Below the pieces are notes generated by a model. It saw nothing but the letters and a program-made list of their open reading frames with translations. It was not told the origin of the DNA and did no database searches. Of a DNA stretch of 64,000 nt, positions 44,565 to 56,873 are shown in pieces. Both the position numbers and the translations under genes were made by a program. The DNA comes from Gigantopelta aegis (taxonomy: Eukaryota; Mollusca; Gastropoda; Neomphalida; Peltospiridae). The stretch spans positions 86,138,610 to 86,202,609 of the forward strand of contig NC_054702.1 in NCBI RefSeq assembly GCF_016097555.1, written 5' to 3'. The first letter of the stretch is position 1. The number at the start of each line of letters is the position of its first letter.

Positions 44565-44658
44565 ACTGATTTTACGAAACGAGTGTCAGGATTTTTGTAT
44601 TGCCCGAGCGAGAGCAAGGATAATACATGAATCCTGACACTCGTTTCGTAAAATCAGT
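44565..44658. repeat. perfect 29-bp inverted repeat
   Basis: ACTGATTTTACGAAACGAGT at 44565 (arm to 44593) is perfectly matched by the arm at 44630-44658, with a 36-base loop holding CCCGAGCGAGAGCAAGG. Pairing continues imperfectly outside the arms (GTGTGTCGT against TCGACTCGCAC). The design resembles the palindrome at 2662. Confidence 0.85.
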
Positions 44659-45149
44659 TCGACTCGCACGCGAGTGTATTAATTTCTTTATTATTCATAT
44701 TCTTATTGTTGTTTTCTTTATGAATAACAAGACACAACTCAAAATGTTTCAGCCACAACTAGAAGGAGACAACGAAATGACATATTTCAAATGCACATTC
44801 TGAGCTAGGACTCTAGAAGCAACGTCATGTTATAATGTCGCTTCCCAAAACTACGTCATTACACTTATTATTACACGTGTGCTTCGTATGATTATTATTA
44901 TCTCGGTGTAGTTGAACAATATGGATAATAAAGTGCACTTTATTTCAAAGAGGCTTGAACATACCAATACTCGATCAATTCACATGTAAAAAAAAGAAGA
45001 TTTCTACTTCTCAAATCAGTCCCTCTTAATGAAATGTTATTGAAGCCATTCTACCAATGAGTTCTCCTAGAACTGAAGAAGGCTACATGAAGTACTAGAC
45101 AGTGTATTCTGTACATCTCTGCATGGAAAATATTCTTGAAATTGCAGCC

Positions 45150-46345
45150 TTAAAGGTAGGGTCAACTCAAACAAGAGCCTTATGTGTTGGAAAGATGCAT
45201 ACCCAGACCACCAACACATACTGACACTTTAGCAAATGAAAAACGCATAATTTTAGAGTTAATAAAAAAACATGATTATTCCTGCTAACTGGGGGTAGCC
45301 ATTTTGTTTCATTTTTGTGACGTCCGGTGGGATAGCTTGGGGCAAAGTGATGTCAGCTCCTGACCATCTCCTGTATGTACAATGTAAACAAAAGCAGTAA
45401 TTTTTGACAAGGTGCTTCTTTTTATCAACCCTACTTGTAAAACAGCATAAATGACGTAATAATATAATAAACTATTTAACTAAATATATTTCAAGTTGCA
45501 TTAACAGAACACAATGGGGTTATAGTATTTTTCTCTGTTAAATAATCCAAAGGAAAAATGTACACTATTGGGCCTATTGATATGCTATGTTGGAGCAAAA
45601 ACGACAACCCACAATACCCAAGTGATACTTTTCTTTTCTTTGGGACTACGTAATTGGTCTACTTAATCAATAGTTTTACAGAACTATTTACAGTAATAAA
45701 CCATGTCCATTACCATTTTATGGGTGACAGGTAATATTCCACAATACCGGTATGTATGTTTGTGTTTAGACAGCGGCAGTTAATTGGCTCGTCTGGTTAT
45801 CAATCAAATACACACCTGCCAATCAGGAATCACAGGTAGAAGCAACTAACAGCATAGACCAATTAACTAAGAAAACACTCCGTGTAGCATTTCAGTGCGT
45901 AGGTTAATGCATGGACAAAACATTCTTAATTATTTCAACTTGTGTAGCCACTTTGACAATGGTATTTTATTTTGTATTGAAAAATAATATATATATAGTG
46001 CTGGATATACTTATCGCTGGCTTACTGAGATGTGTAATATTACAGAACATTGCTATGTATGACTATTTATCATCCTGCAAAAACCAGGTAGATTGTGTTT
46101 CTCTAGTTCTAAGGCTCATTCCTGACATTACGTGTTAAGTATTACTGGTATGTAACCACCAGCTCACCAGAGGGCGTACTCACTGAGATGGTACAAAATG
46201 GCTGCGCCCGTTGTATATAATAGCCGTCACATTTAACCGTTTTATTAATTAACTATACGATTATACTTGTTGATATTAAGCAATAATGTGCATTATATAT
46301 CGTTGAATATGCATACCAGGCCAAATGCCTTAATTGTTCCTTTAA
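45150..46345. mobile_element. TTAAAGG-ended repeat, copy 2 (inverse of 26282-27025)
   Basis: TTAAAGGTAGGGTCAACTC at the left and GTTCCTTTAA at the right. Shared blocks with copy 1: CTTATGTGTTGGAAAGATGC, AGCCATTTTGTTTC, TGGCTGCGCCCGTTG, TAGCCGTCACATTTAACCG. It is about 450 bp longer than copy 1. No coding content was recognised. Confidence 0.65.
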
Positions 46346-46436
46346 AGCAACCTAAGCTAGTTGAAGTAGCCATTACATTGGCATTTTAATAGTTGCCAAC
46401 CAGGAATACATGGTATATGGTATACAGATATGGACG

Positions 46437-46736
46437 TAGCCCAATGGTAAAGTGCTTGCTTGATGTGCCGTTGGCCTGGGATCAATCTCCATCGGTAGGC
46501 CCCTTGGGCTATTTCTCATTCCAACTAATGCACCACAACTGGTATATCAAAAGCTGCGGTATGTAGTATCCTGTCTATAAGATTGTGCATATAAAAGATC
46601 CCTTGCTACTAATAGAAAAATGTAGCAATTTCCACTGTAAGACACTGTCAAAATTACCAAATGTTTGACATCCAATAGCCATTGATTAATAAACCATTTT
46701 CTCTAGTGGTGGTGTTAAACAAAACAAACTTTTTAA
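46437..46736 (+). mobile_element. SINE, GTAGCCCAATGG head, plus strand
   Basis: Head CGTAGCCCAATGGTAAAGTG and B-box-like GGGATCAATCTCC, followed by the body (GGTATATCAAAAGCTGCGGT) and the tail GTGTTAAACAAAACAAACTT. It lies in the gene-free stretch. Confidence 0.82.
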
Positions 46737-48040
46737 CTTTATACTTGAAAGGCAAAATTAGCCTATTATATAATTTGATACACCCTGCTTGTACGGGGTA
46801 TGTAAGCTAACAAAATTCAAAATGACTTCAACCTCACATTAGAGTAAATTCACGAGTTCAAGGGGTTAAAAGCAAAATTAAAACATTTTAGTTCTAAAAA
46901 AAACACTGACCTTGTACTGGGCACAAATTTAAGGAGGTTGGGTGGTTATCCATTATCACTTGGTGAATAACCATTAAATGATTCAAGTGTTTAAAAGGAA
47001 TGAATAAAAACTAACAAAACTTTGACCAGGCTATTAATAAAGTTCTGAAAGACCTATACCATGCCAAATGGTTCACAAAGTTTAAACAGAAAAAAGAAAA
47101 GATAAACACGCTAAAAATTCACCACACATTAAATTATTTTAACAATATTCTCAAATGATAATTAATTTTCAAAGTTAATTGCTGCTAAACTTTTTGTGAA
47201 AAGTATATACATGTATATGTTTCATCGATATAAAACAGAACTCAAAAGGATTAATCACAGATTTATTCTGTCATTGAGGTTATAGTCACGAGTCACAGTC
47301 AATAGCACTAATCAAATCAATATACTAAATCATTCTAGTATATATTTTTAATTTACAGATGTGACACAGCAGGTTTAATACAAATTATTTATTTTTACCA
47401 AGTATTGATGAATATTCTACACACTCACACAGCAAAATATTATAATATAATATTCAAACTTGTATCTGTACAATACAGAGTACAAAGGAAATACTGAAAG
47501 CATTGGTATGATCAGAAGATAATTGGAAATAGTATTAGTAAGACAGAAATAGTTATAAAACCTCAAAACATATACAAATGTGTAAAAAAAAAATGTTTTC
47601 AATTTACTTTTTGTTCTTTCTTTTACATGACTTAAAAGAAAGAACACAAGCTAAAATGTATTCTTATTATTTTTGCATTAATAATTAATTACATGATAAT
47701 TAAGGACTAATTTAGATTATTATCAGAATTAAAGCAGAAAGTGTATATTGAACACTGAAAGGTACTTCTGACGTATCGGATAAAAAAAATTTTTTTTTTT
47801 TTTTTGAAAAATTTCATAGACCTATCAAGAATTATACTAACTGAATAGTAAAACAGTACCCGATACATATCTATTAATGCCACATTGAAAAAAAACAAAA
47901 TAAAAAAATACAAACTTTACATGGAATATATAGGCCTAAAAGTAACATTCAAAGGGATAGGGTAATATAGTACTAGGATAGAATATGGAAATAAGATGAC
48001 ACAGGATAAAGTTAGTATAATTGGTGTGATATAATAACAA
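46737..48040. other. gene-free stretch
   Basis: Very AT-rich, with homopolymer runs near 47585 and 47785. No ORF with homology or splice logic, and no repeat family recognised. Confidence 0.45.
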
Positions 48041-48044
48041 TATA

Positions 48045-48220
48045 CTATAGTCCATCCCATCCATCTACAAAAATGTTTTCTGTAAATAATTTCAGTTTGG
48101 TTTGATTAAGAAGAAAAGTAAAACATTTTGTGAGTATTTTAGAAAACGAATGGCTTAGAAATAAATAACTAGTAGTAAATTTCATAGAATAAAAAGTGTT
48201 CCCTGTGGGATGGACTATAG
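48045..48220. mobile_element. 176-bp MITE with CTATAGTCCATCCCA ends and TA duplication
   Basis: A perfect 15-bp terminal inverted repeat (CTATAGTCCATCCCA / TGGGATGGACTATAG) with TA on each side (48043-48044, 48221-48222). TA target use fits a mariner/Tc1-type transposase. The interior is AT-rich and non-coding. Confidence 0.85.
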
Positions 48221-48299
48221 TAGTACGATACAGTGCAAAAATACAGTATATTAGAATAATACTGAATGGAATTAATTATGTTGCAAAAAAAAAACCCAG

Positions 48300-48530
48300 T
48301 GTTAGAATATAATAAAATACTGCAATGCATTATATTTGTATAAGATAGGATGGAACATTAATAAGCATAATACAGCATATAATATGGTTTTAGGATGACA
48401 GTATATGAACATGTTACAATATGGTATTAGGTTACAGTGTGATACTGGAATGTTACAGTATGACATTAGGAAGATGTATTATGGTATTAAAATACAACAG
48501 TATGATATTAGAATGACCAAGGATTGTTTT
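48300..48530. repeat. degenerate 18-22-bp tandem repeat
   Basis: Loose repetition of ACAGTATGATATTAGAATG and relatives across the stretch. Confidence 0.5.
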
Positions 48531-49478
48531 AGGATAAAAGAAGAAACCATCACCAGCAGTATTGCCATACTTTTCAAACAATAGTTATTTATAATTTCAT
48601 ATGCACATTCTGTGTTCCACGGAACAGTACATACCGTTGTTGATGTACAGAATCGGGGGAAACAAATCCAAGCATGAAAACTTCAGAAAATATATATATA
48701 TGTACATTGTGTCGATTACTTTCAACTTTTAATTCATATCATTATCAGCAAATGAAATGGGTCTTTGCTTTCGTCTAGATATATTTACATGAAGAAATTT
48801 AAACAATATGAAGAATACACATCTAAATGAAAGATATTAGACATCTGTCAATAATTATAATCCATACATTACATTTCATGCTGTTCTAGGTTGTCAAGAA
48901 TACAATATTTTTAGAAGAAAAATGTACAGACAGATTATATATATATATATATCTACTAGAGTGCTGAAAATGTTTAAAAATAATAATGATATAAAAATAC
49001 ATGAAGTATTATAATAAATAGCAATCTACTACTAGAATTCCAAATATTACATCATAAATATATTATTGTTTTTAACTTGATAAAAAAAAAGTAACAAGTA
49101 AACAAAAGTGCATAAATATAATCTGAAATATATACAATAGTGTACAATGTACAGAATTATATTTTAATTTTTGATTTTAATCTCCACTTTAAATGCTCAC
49201 TTGAAGAAACTGGAATATATAACATCTTGGCAGTTTATTTGGGATGATTTACAGTAAGGGTAGTTATTTCCAAAATATTGACTATATATATTGAAAATAT
49301 AAGCAGTAAATTAATCTCTACTGCAAAAATTTATAATCGGGTATACAATTACTAAAAATTACCTGGGTAATAAAATCAATATATAATGTGCCCTATAATT
49401 CAGACTTGAAATAGCAAGAAAATTAACTAGGTAGATGTCATAAAAAATTAATTCTGCGTTTACTAACCAAATGTTTAA

Positions 49479-50305
49479 CAAGAGTACCAGAGGTACATGA
49501 TACGCCCATCAAGAGTTTGATAGAAAACCATAAATATTAATTAATATGTTACAGTTATGATTCAATTCTAATTGTGACCTTTTTGCAATGGGATGGATGA
49601 AGAGTTTGTTTTGGACCGACCACTATCCCAAGTTGTTCCTACATGTGGTTTGATGGTCTTGTATGCAAGATATGATAAGGACAATGATTTACTGTTATGT
49701 GCAGTAGACTGAAAAGTAGGTCACAGTGATCTAGCAATAGTACGCAACACACAGCTATCCCAAGTTGCTCCTAAGTGTGAGGTTTGATGATTCTGTATGC
49801 AAGATATCATCCGGACAAGGATTTACTGTTATGTGCAGTAGACCGTGATAAGTAGGTCACAGTATCCTAGTAATAGCACGCAACACACCACCATCCCAAG
49901 TTGTTCCTACATGTGGTTTGATGGTCCTGTATGCATATGTATGCAACATATGGTCCGAACAAGGATTTACTGTTATGTGCAGTAGACCATGAAAAGTAGT
50001 TCACAATGACCTAGTAATAGTATGTGACAAACCGCCATCCCCAGTTATTCCTACATGTGAGGTTTGATGGTCCTATATGCATATAGACTGTGAAAAATAG
50101 GTCACAGTGACCTAGTAATAGTACATGACACACTGCCATCCAAAGTTGTTCCTACATGTGAGGTTTAATGGTTCTATATGCATCTGTATGCAAGATATGG
50201 TCCGGACAAGAAAAAGTTAACAGACGGATGTACGGATGGACAACGCCACGGATGAACAATGCCACACCATAATACGACCCATCATAGATGGGCATATAAA
50301 AAGCA
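49479..50305. mobile_element. tandem-array element, about 135-bp unit, pearl/Helentron-like
   Basis: Starts near AACAAGAGTACCAGAGGTAC and ends near CATAATACGACCCATCATAG. The core is about 4.5 imperfect units of 135 bp, each with GTTTGATGGTCCTGTATGC, ATTTACTGTTATGTGCAGTAG and CATCCCAAGTTGTTCC. A tandem core between unique flanks is the plan of molluscan pearl-type non-autonomous Helentrons; the family is an inference. The ORFs here are shadows. Confidence 0.6.
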
Positions 50306-51473
50306 GTTATGACTGAAAAATGGTATAAAAAATTCTGGTTTAAAAAAAATTCCAATTGAAAATTGTTAGAAGATGCATAAGAAATTAAACCTAATAAATT
50401 CTCATGTAAAACCTCAGTTTAATTAACATTTCATATACCATGTTTGAACAGAAGTGTATAAAAAAAACCCAACCCAAAACCCATTAATACAAATACATAG
50501 AACGTAAACTGTATACATATATTTTGACTGTGGTGTTAAAGAGGTGTTAATAGTTCTTGTTACCTATTGTGGGAGGCAAAAATGGTACCATTTGATAAAT
50601 AATGCTTCATCAACTCTGGAATTTAGAGCAAAATTTCTATATTAATTTTGTAATAGTTTATCACAGTATATTAGGTTTTTTTTTGTGTTTTTTTAAATCC
50701 ATTTCAACCATACCTGTAAATGTATGCTTGCTTTAAGGCTGGAAATAATGAAATCGGTTTTATCCCAGAGTTAAAAATAACCCAAGACTACTGCAACTAC
50801 TTAAGATTTTGTAATTGTAACATTGTTCTTTGTGCTACATTTATTTGATCATTTTAAATTCATTTACAACTCATATTACACATATTTCATATTGACATGA
50901 ATTTTAACTAAAGGTTAACAAAAGTTTAATCCAGGCAGCCATATGTCTGGATGGCTGGAAGGAAAACATCATTTTATATGCCAGCACATGATATTGCTAT
51001 TTGTCTATAATTTTTTTTAGCCCATAATCTAAATTTTTTATTCAAGAACATAACAATAGAAATTATGAAAATTTGTCATGAAACCTAAATACAAATGCTA
51101 TTTTAAAAATAATTATGTACATGTAAACTGATTAATTGTATTCTAGAAACCGACAGACTGTTTATCATGTCCAAGACAATCTTCTCAAGTACCATCAAAC
51201 TGTCTATAAACGTCTTACATAACAATCACCCTCATATAACTGACACTTGAACTACCATAATATGTGAAACAAACAATAAATTAATATTGGTGTATTGTGG
51301 GCACACTTGGCCTAAAACATGTACTGATCACAACAACCAAGCAATAAATCATTCAGCAGAGTTATTAATGAAGCAAATTACATAACAAAAGTTAAATAAA
51401 TTTGTTTGGTATACACATTTTATGTCTTTAAGTATGATTAACAGATATTGTTCTTTCCTTCTTTTATTTACAT
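50306..51473. other. gene-free stretch
   Basis: AT-rich flank between the tandem-array element and the SINE at 51474. Nothing recognised. Confidence 0.45.
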
Positions 51474-51690
51474 TTTAGTCGAGGTTCAAACATGTTGTCC
51501 TAAGCACACATATCAGCTATCTAGCCTTTCTGTCCAGGACAGGGGTCAATGGTTAGTGGTTAGTGAGAGGTACTACTAAACCAGTATAATGGCCTTACAC
51601 CAGCCTTCAGAGTTATGAATTAATTCTGGATTGGACCCAGCACTGCAACACTAACCCAGCATCTACCAGCCTTAAAACTCAGGCCAATAT
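51474..51690 (-). mobile_element. second copy of the CTGTCTTGGACAGAC-body SINE
   Basis: Shares GAGGTTCAAACATG, TATCAGCTATCTAG, CTGTCCAGGACAGGGG and GCATCTACCAGCCTTAA with the 43320 copy. Diverged. Confidence 0.6.
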
Positions 51691-51939
51691 ATCATACTAG
51701 TGTTATATTGGAATATATTTCACAATATTATGTTATATTTAATAAGTTTAGAATATACTATTACACAAAAGTTATGGAATGTTCAAGCAGCTTGAATTAA
51801 TATAATTACATCAGCATACCACACCCCACAATGTTACTATGAAAATGCAATATACAAAAATACCTGTATGTACATAATCATACAATGGAATGTGAAGTGT
51901 ACAGAAACAGTAATACTATGGATACATCTCATCCATTCT

Positions 51940-52140
51940 ATTTATTTCAGCCCTGTAGGAACCGGGGAGGTGGGATGGGGAGAAGACATGCCCTCCACTT
52001 GTGAGCATTTTTTTTTTCTATCACATTAATGTTTGCCATTGTAACCAATATCTGATATAGAGTTTGCACCCGATCCATCAGTGCCCCCCACCACCCCCTA
52101 CACTCCCAAAGTCGTTCCAACGGGCCTGTAATTTTCATGC
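51940..52140 (-). repeat. second copy of the TTACAATGGCAAA repeat
   Basis: On the minus strand: GGCACTGATGGATCGGGTGC, GGTTACAATGGCAAACATTAATGTG and GCTCACAAGTGGAGGG, the modules of 17738-17870 in the same order, bounded by CAGGCCCGTTGG and CGGTTCCTACAGGGC. It lies in the GPR137 3' flank. Confidence 0.6.
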
Positions 52141-52144
52141 CTAA

Positions 52145-52212
52145 ATCCATTTAAGGTTTAAACATGCTCGTCTAGGCACACACCTCAGATATCTAAGTAG
52201 TCTGTTCTGAAC
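52145..52212 (-). repeat. tail fragment of the same SINE family
   Basis: CATTTAAGGTTTAAACATGC and GGCACACACCTCAGATATC match the tails at 43320 and 51474. Confidence 0.5.
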
Positions 52213-52425
52213 ATAGGTGAAATACGTAATTGTATTTTACAAATTAAGAAAATAAATGGAGAGAAAAATTTATAAAAAAAAAGAGTTCTTACAAAACAAT
52301 GTGAAGTCACATTCTTGACAGTTATATTAGCCATTTGATTATTACAAGCTAATTAACAAAAACTAACAGATTAACAGTTTGTTCATTTTAACCATTTCAT
52401 GTTGTATGAAATATATTTATTTCAA

Positions 52426-52431
52426 CAGGAA
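52426..52431 (-). terminator. candidate GPR137 polyadenylation signal AATAAA
   Basis: First convincing minus-strand AATAAA, about 230 bases after the GPR137 stop. The region is AT-rich, so chance matches are common. Confidence 0.25.
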
Positions 52432-52657
52432 CCAACACATTTTTCAACAAATCTCACTAATTTTCTGATCCTTTTCAATTTCAAAATCGATACATTCCAC
52501 AATGTAAGAACATACATGCACTTCTAAATAAAAAAGGACAATTTTCTTTTCTCAATTTACAAAAAACAATCTTGTCATAAATATAATAAGAATAATTACA
52601 ACTTGTCATACTGTGAATACACGATATTACAACCTCTGACAGTTTAAATACACAATA

Positions 52658-55600
52658 CTACGGTCCTCCGTGGCCATACTGATTAGGTGGAGAAGCAACT
52701 CTGCCAGCAGGGAGACTTGAACTCATGATGGAGCCGTAGCCAGTCCGAGGAGCCATTCTTGTAAAGCCTCTTTGACTGGGTGTCCCTCTTGGAGTACCCT
52801 TTGGAGTGTTTCTCGCACTTCCATAGTTCACAGAATGTGCATTACTGATTTCATATGGACTGAAACAAGAAGGAAAGTACATGTAGTTTACAATGACCTA
52901 CGCTAGTCAATTACAACTTGAACTTGAACTATTTTAACATACACCTATACCACTATGGTTTCAGGCATGTCTATCCTGGGTCTGGTTTCTGGCAAGAAAA
53001 TAAATTACAATTAACATTTTTTTATATACATGTATTTACTTTAGTCAAATGAAAAGTTAAAATTTGCTTTGTTTAACGACAACACTATAGCACATTAATT
53101 AAATAATCATTGGCTATTGGATGTCAAACATTTGGTAATTTTGACATATAGTTTTCAAAAGACAACCCGCTAAATTTTTTCCATTAGTAGCAAGAGATTT
53201 TTTATATGCATCATCCCAGACAGGATAGCACATACCATAGCCTTCAATATACCAGTTGTGGTGCACTGCCTAGAATGAGAAATAGCCCAATGGGTCTACC
53301 GACAGGGATCGATTTTAGACTTACCCCGCATCAAGCGAGCTCTTTACCACTGGGCTACCCCCCGCCCCATGTTTGGGTAGAGGCACGTTAATAAAATTAC
53401 TCAACTCAGTAGGCCTAGCGTTCGTCTGAGGTAGCACAAAGCTACTTGACACAGTAGTACTAGATGAAATAAAATCACATACATTTACTGCAAAGATAGA
53501 TAAACAATTAAGGCAAAAATACTGAATGGTAACAATATTCAATTTGAACTTGATAATGATATACCTTTCAAATGGATACTGCCATTAATATACTACCAGA
53601 AAAAAGAAAAAAAGGATCTTCTATATACACTCTCCCATAGACGAGACAGGACCTTTGATGTACCAGTCATGGGGCATTGGTTGGAATGGGTAAAACACTT
53701 GATCATGATTGATTGATACTATGACCCATAACACCTCAGTAAGTGTGTTACCAATAAGCTACATCCTATCCCCTATTTATTTATTTATAAGTTACCACTT
53801 ACCCACAAGCAATAGTGTATATGTGTACATGGTCAGACTGGATCATACATTATACTAACTGAGCTGAAGGGAGATTCATATTAATCAAGATACTGTACCA
53901 GATGTACTAACCTGGCTGAATGAGAAACTGATTGAGAAAGATCATCCTCACTATCATATCGACGTGGATTATCAAAAAAGAACACTTTTGAACTACTATG
54001 TGATGATATGTCGCTCAGAGACTGAAAAATATAAAAATATCACAATATTAATTGATATAAAAATATACCAATATTAATTAATATAAAAATACAACAATAT
54101 TAATTGATATAAAAATACATCAATGTTAACTGATATTAAAAATACACCAATATTAATTGATATAAAAATACACCAATATTAACTGATATAAAAATACACC
54201 AATATTAATTGATATAAAAATACAAGAGTTATAATTGATTTGAAAATACAACAGTATTCACCGACATAAAAATACAACAATATCGAGTACACAGTATACC
54301 ACTGAGCCCACAGCTGAAGCTGATGGGAAATAGAAAATTCAATAAATATAACCTAAAATGTGTATAAACTCTTTACTATTGTATAATTTTACAAACTGTT
54401 TGGCTTTAAACCTGCAATTCTCAGAATAAATATTATTCCTGAAAAGTTAGATGTTGTATGACACCTTATAGAAGTTATCTGCAAGACCCAATACAAATAG
54501 CATTTGTATTTATTATACAGAAATATTCATCATATAATAAGAGATATTTCAGATTAATTACACAGAGGAGGTCAAAGGTACCATTATTATTATTTAATTC
54601 TTAGTTTAAATTTAAAAGAAAAAATATTTTGTGGTGTTGGATAAACAAAAACATTGTCTCCCACCCTACCATGTGCATAAGTAAATTTTAAAATGCTATT
54701 GCTAAAACTTACCACAGAATTAATTGCCCGTTTAACTCTGAAAAATAAAACTACCACAAATGTTGGAAGGACCTCCCACACAAACAGTACAATTCCAAAG
54801 GAAACATAGGCATAACCTTTTTGTAGGTTTGTGATATCAGCCTGAAAAATAAAATAACAATTAAAATTCATTAGTCATAAAACAAATTGTCAAAAGAAAC
54901 AATAATATATAGTACATTACTGGAAAGACACAGATCTAATAGAATACTGATTTAACTAAAAATAAACAAGACATCTTAGAATATGTGCAATATCTGTGTG
55001 ATCGAAATTTATTAAATTTAACAAAATCACTGTTCTTTTTAAAAACATAACATTACTTTGTTGTCCGTGTTTAAAAAAAAGAGAGACAAATTGGTGCAAA
55101 TTCACTGTTGAATTTTAAAAAAAGACAGACAAATTGATCCAATTCACTGTTGAATTTAAAAATAGTCATACATAAATCACCAAAATAGTTGTATTTTTGA
55201 AAATGAGAAGGGAAAAAAGATGTAAGTCATTGTAGAATTTATATGAATATTGCTCTTATTTATGCAAAATTGCTAATATTTTTACAAATATGTACCTGGT
55301 CAGAAACATTGACCCAGTCATAACCAAAGCCTGGCATGCGTGACTTAACTGCTGGATATATAGATATAAAGTTGTACACTGCTCTCGAGGTAAACAGAAG
55401 TAAGATCACAACACAGGCAGCAATTGCCTGACACATCGTTGTTCCCTGAAAATAAAGACATTTAAAAAATTAAATTAAATATATAATATATATATATATT
55501 TTTACTTTTTTTTTAAAGCATTCATATGATAAATATATCATTATGATGTGATAATTACAATATTTCAAAACAAAAGTCTACTTGAATTTTGAAAGCAAGA

Positions 55601-56839
55601 ATACACATAATTAAAATGATGCTTATATTATCTTTTTCTTATCTGTATTCAGTTCTGAACTTCCAACTTCTTGATAATACCGTAAACGTTATATGAAAAT
55701 GTATAATTTATTTGCAATAAACCTCACTTCATTTCTGTGGCAAAACCAGATTAAAATGATATAAACATAGGCTTCTGTGACTTAAAACATTATCAGTAGA
55801 CACGACAAAAGAAAAAGCCCACAAAACCCCCACAAAAAATGCCAATGACTTTAAAAGATATTTTTAATTTTCATGTTCCACATTATTCGCAAATGTAATT
55901 TATAAAAAATAATTTAAACAAATGTCTCACCTTTGCCTCTAACACCAAACTGGATGAAGACAACTTGGACATTTTGTATATGCAGAAGGATAAAAGAATT
56001 CCGAAAATCACAAATAAGGTTTCATTAATAGCAACACGAACATACAGCAGTTCCATTGGAATTGATTTGTAGGATTTTTCATGTAGCTTAACTATCATTG
56101 CACACACAATGTTTGAGACGAAGAACAAGATAATGGCAATTATTACCAAGACCCGCAATGGACGCCTGTGGAGAGAGAAAAAAAATTTTTTGGCATGGTT
56201 TTAATAATGTTTCTTAATAATACCATGTTTGCATTATACAAAACATACAAACAAAAACAGTCAAACCTGTTTTGAACAGCCGCAAAATGGACAGCAATAT
56301 ATGGCTTTTTAAGATAGGAAGAGCTATGATTTGGAAAAAAATTCATAAAATGGCCTCTTAACATAGGTGGCTATAATGCTAAACTCAGACTGTTAACTGT
56401 CTCAACAAAGTTGGCCAACTCAATGGTTGCATTGTAATTTCCCCAACTGCCAACTTACAATGGGTGTGCTCAGATTAACAACTAATTGGTTGTAGAAGTT
56501 GTATATGACGAAAATCAACTAGCAACAAAAGTCGTAGAAATCACAAGGGCAAAAAGTTGGCCAACTTTGTCATGGCAGTTGGTAGTCTGAGCCTAGCATT
56601 AAAGGTGACTCTTTTAACTCTACTAGCAAATACTGTCAAACATGCTATTAAAGTTACTCAACAAGCCAGCTGTCAATAAGCAGCACTAGACCCTCCCTTA
56701 TGTTTCTTCTTTTCTTAACAACTTGTTCTTAAAAATAAAATAACAAAATGATTGCAAAATTAAATTTAATATAAAATTGTTCATTCCCAACATGAATACT
56801 CCCTGACAAAATACTACTTTCCATATTTATAATAAGTAA

Positions 56840-56873
<34 letters not shown>

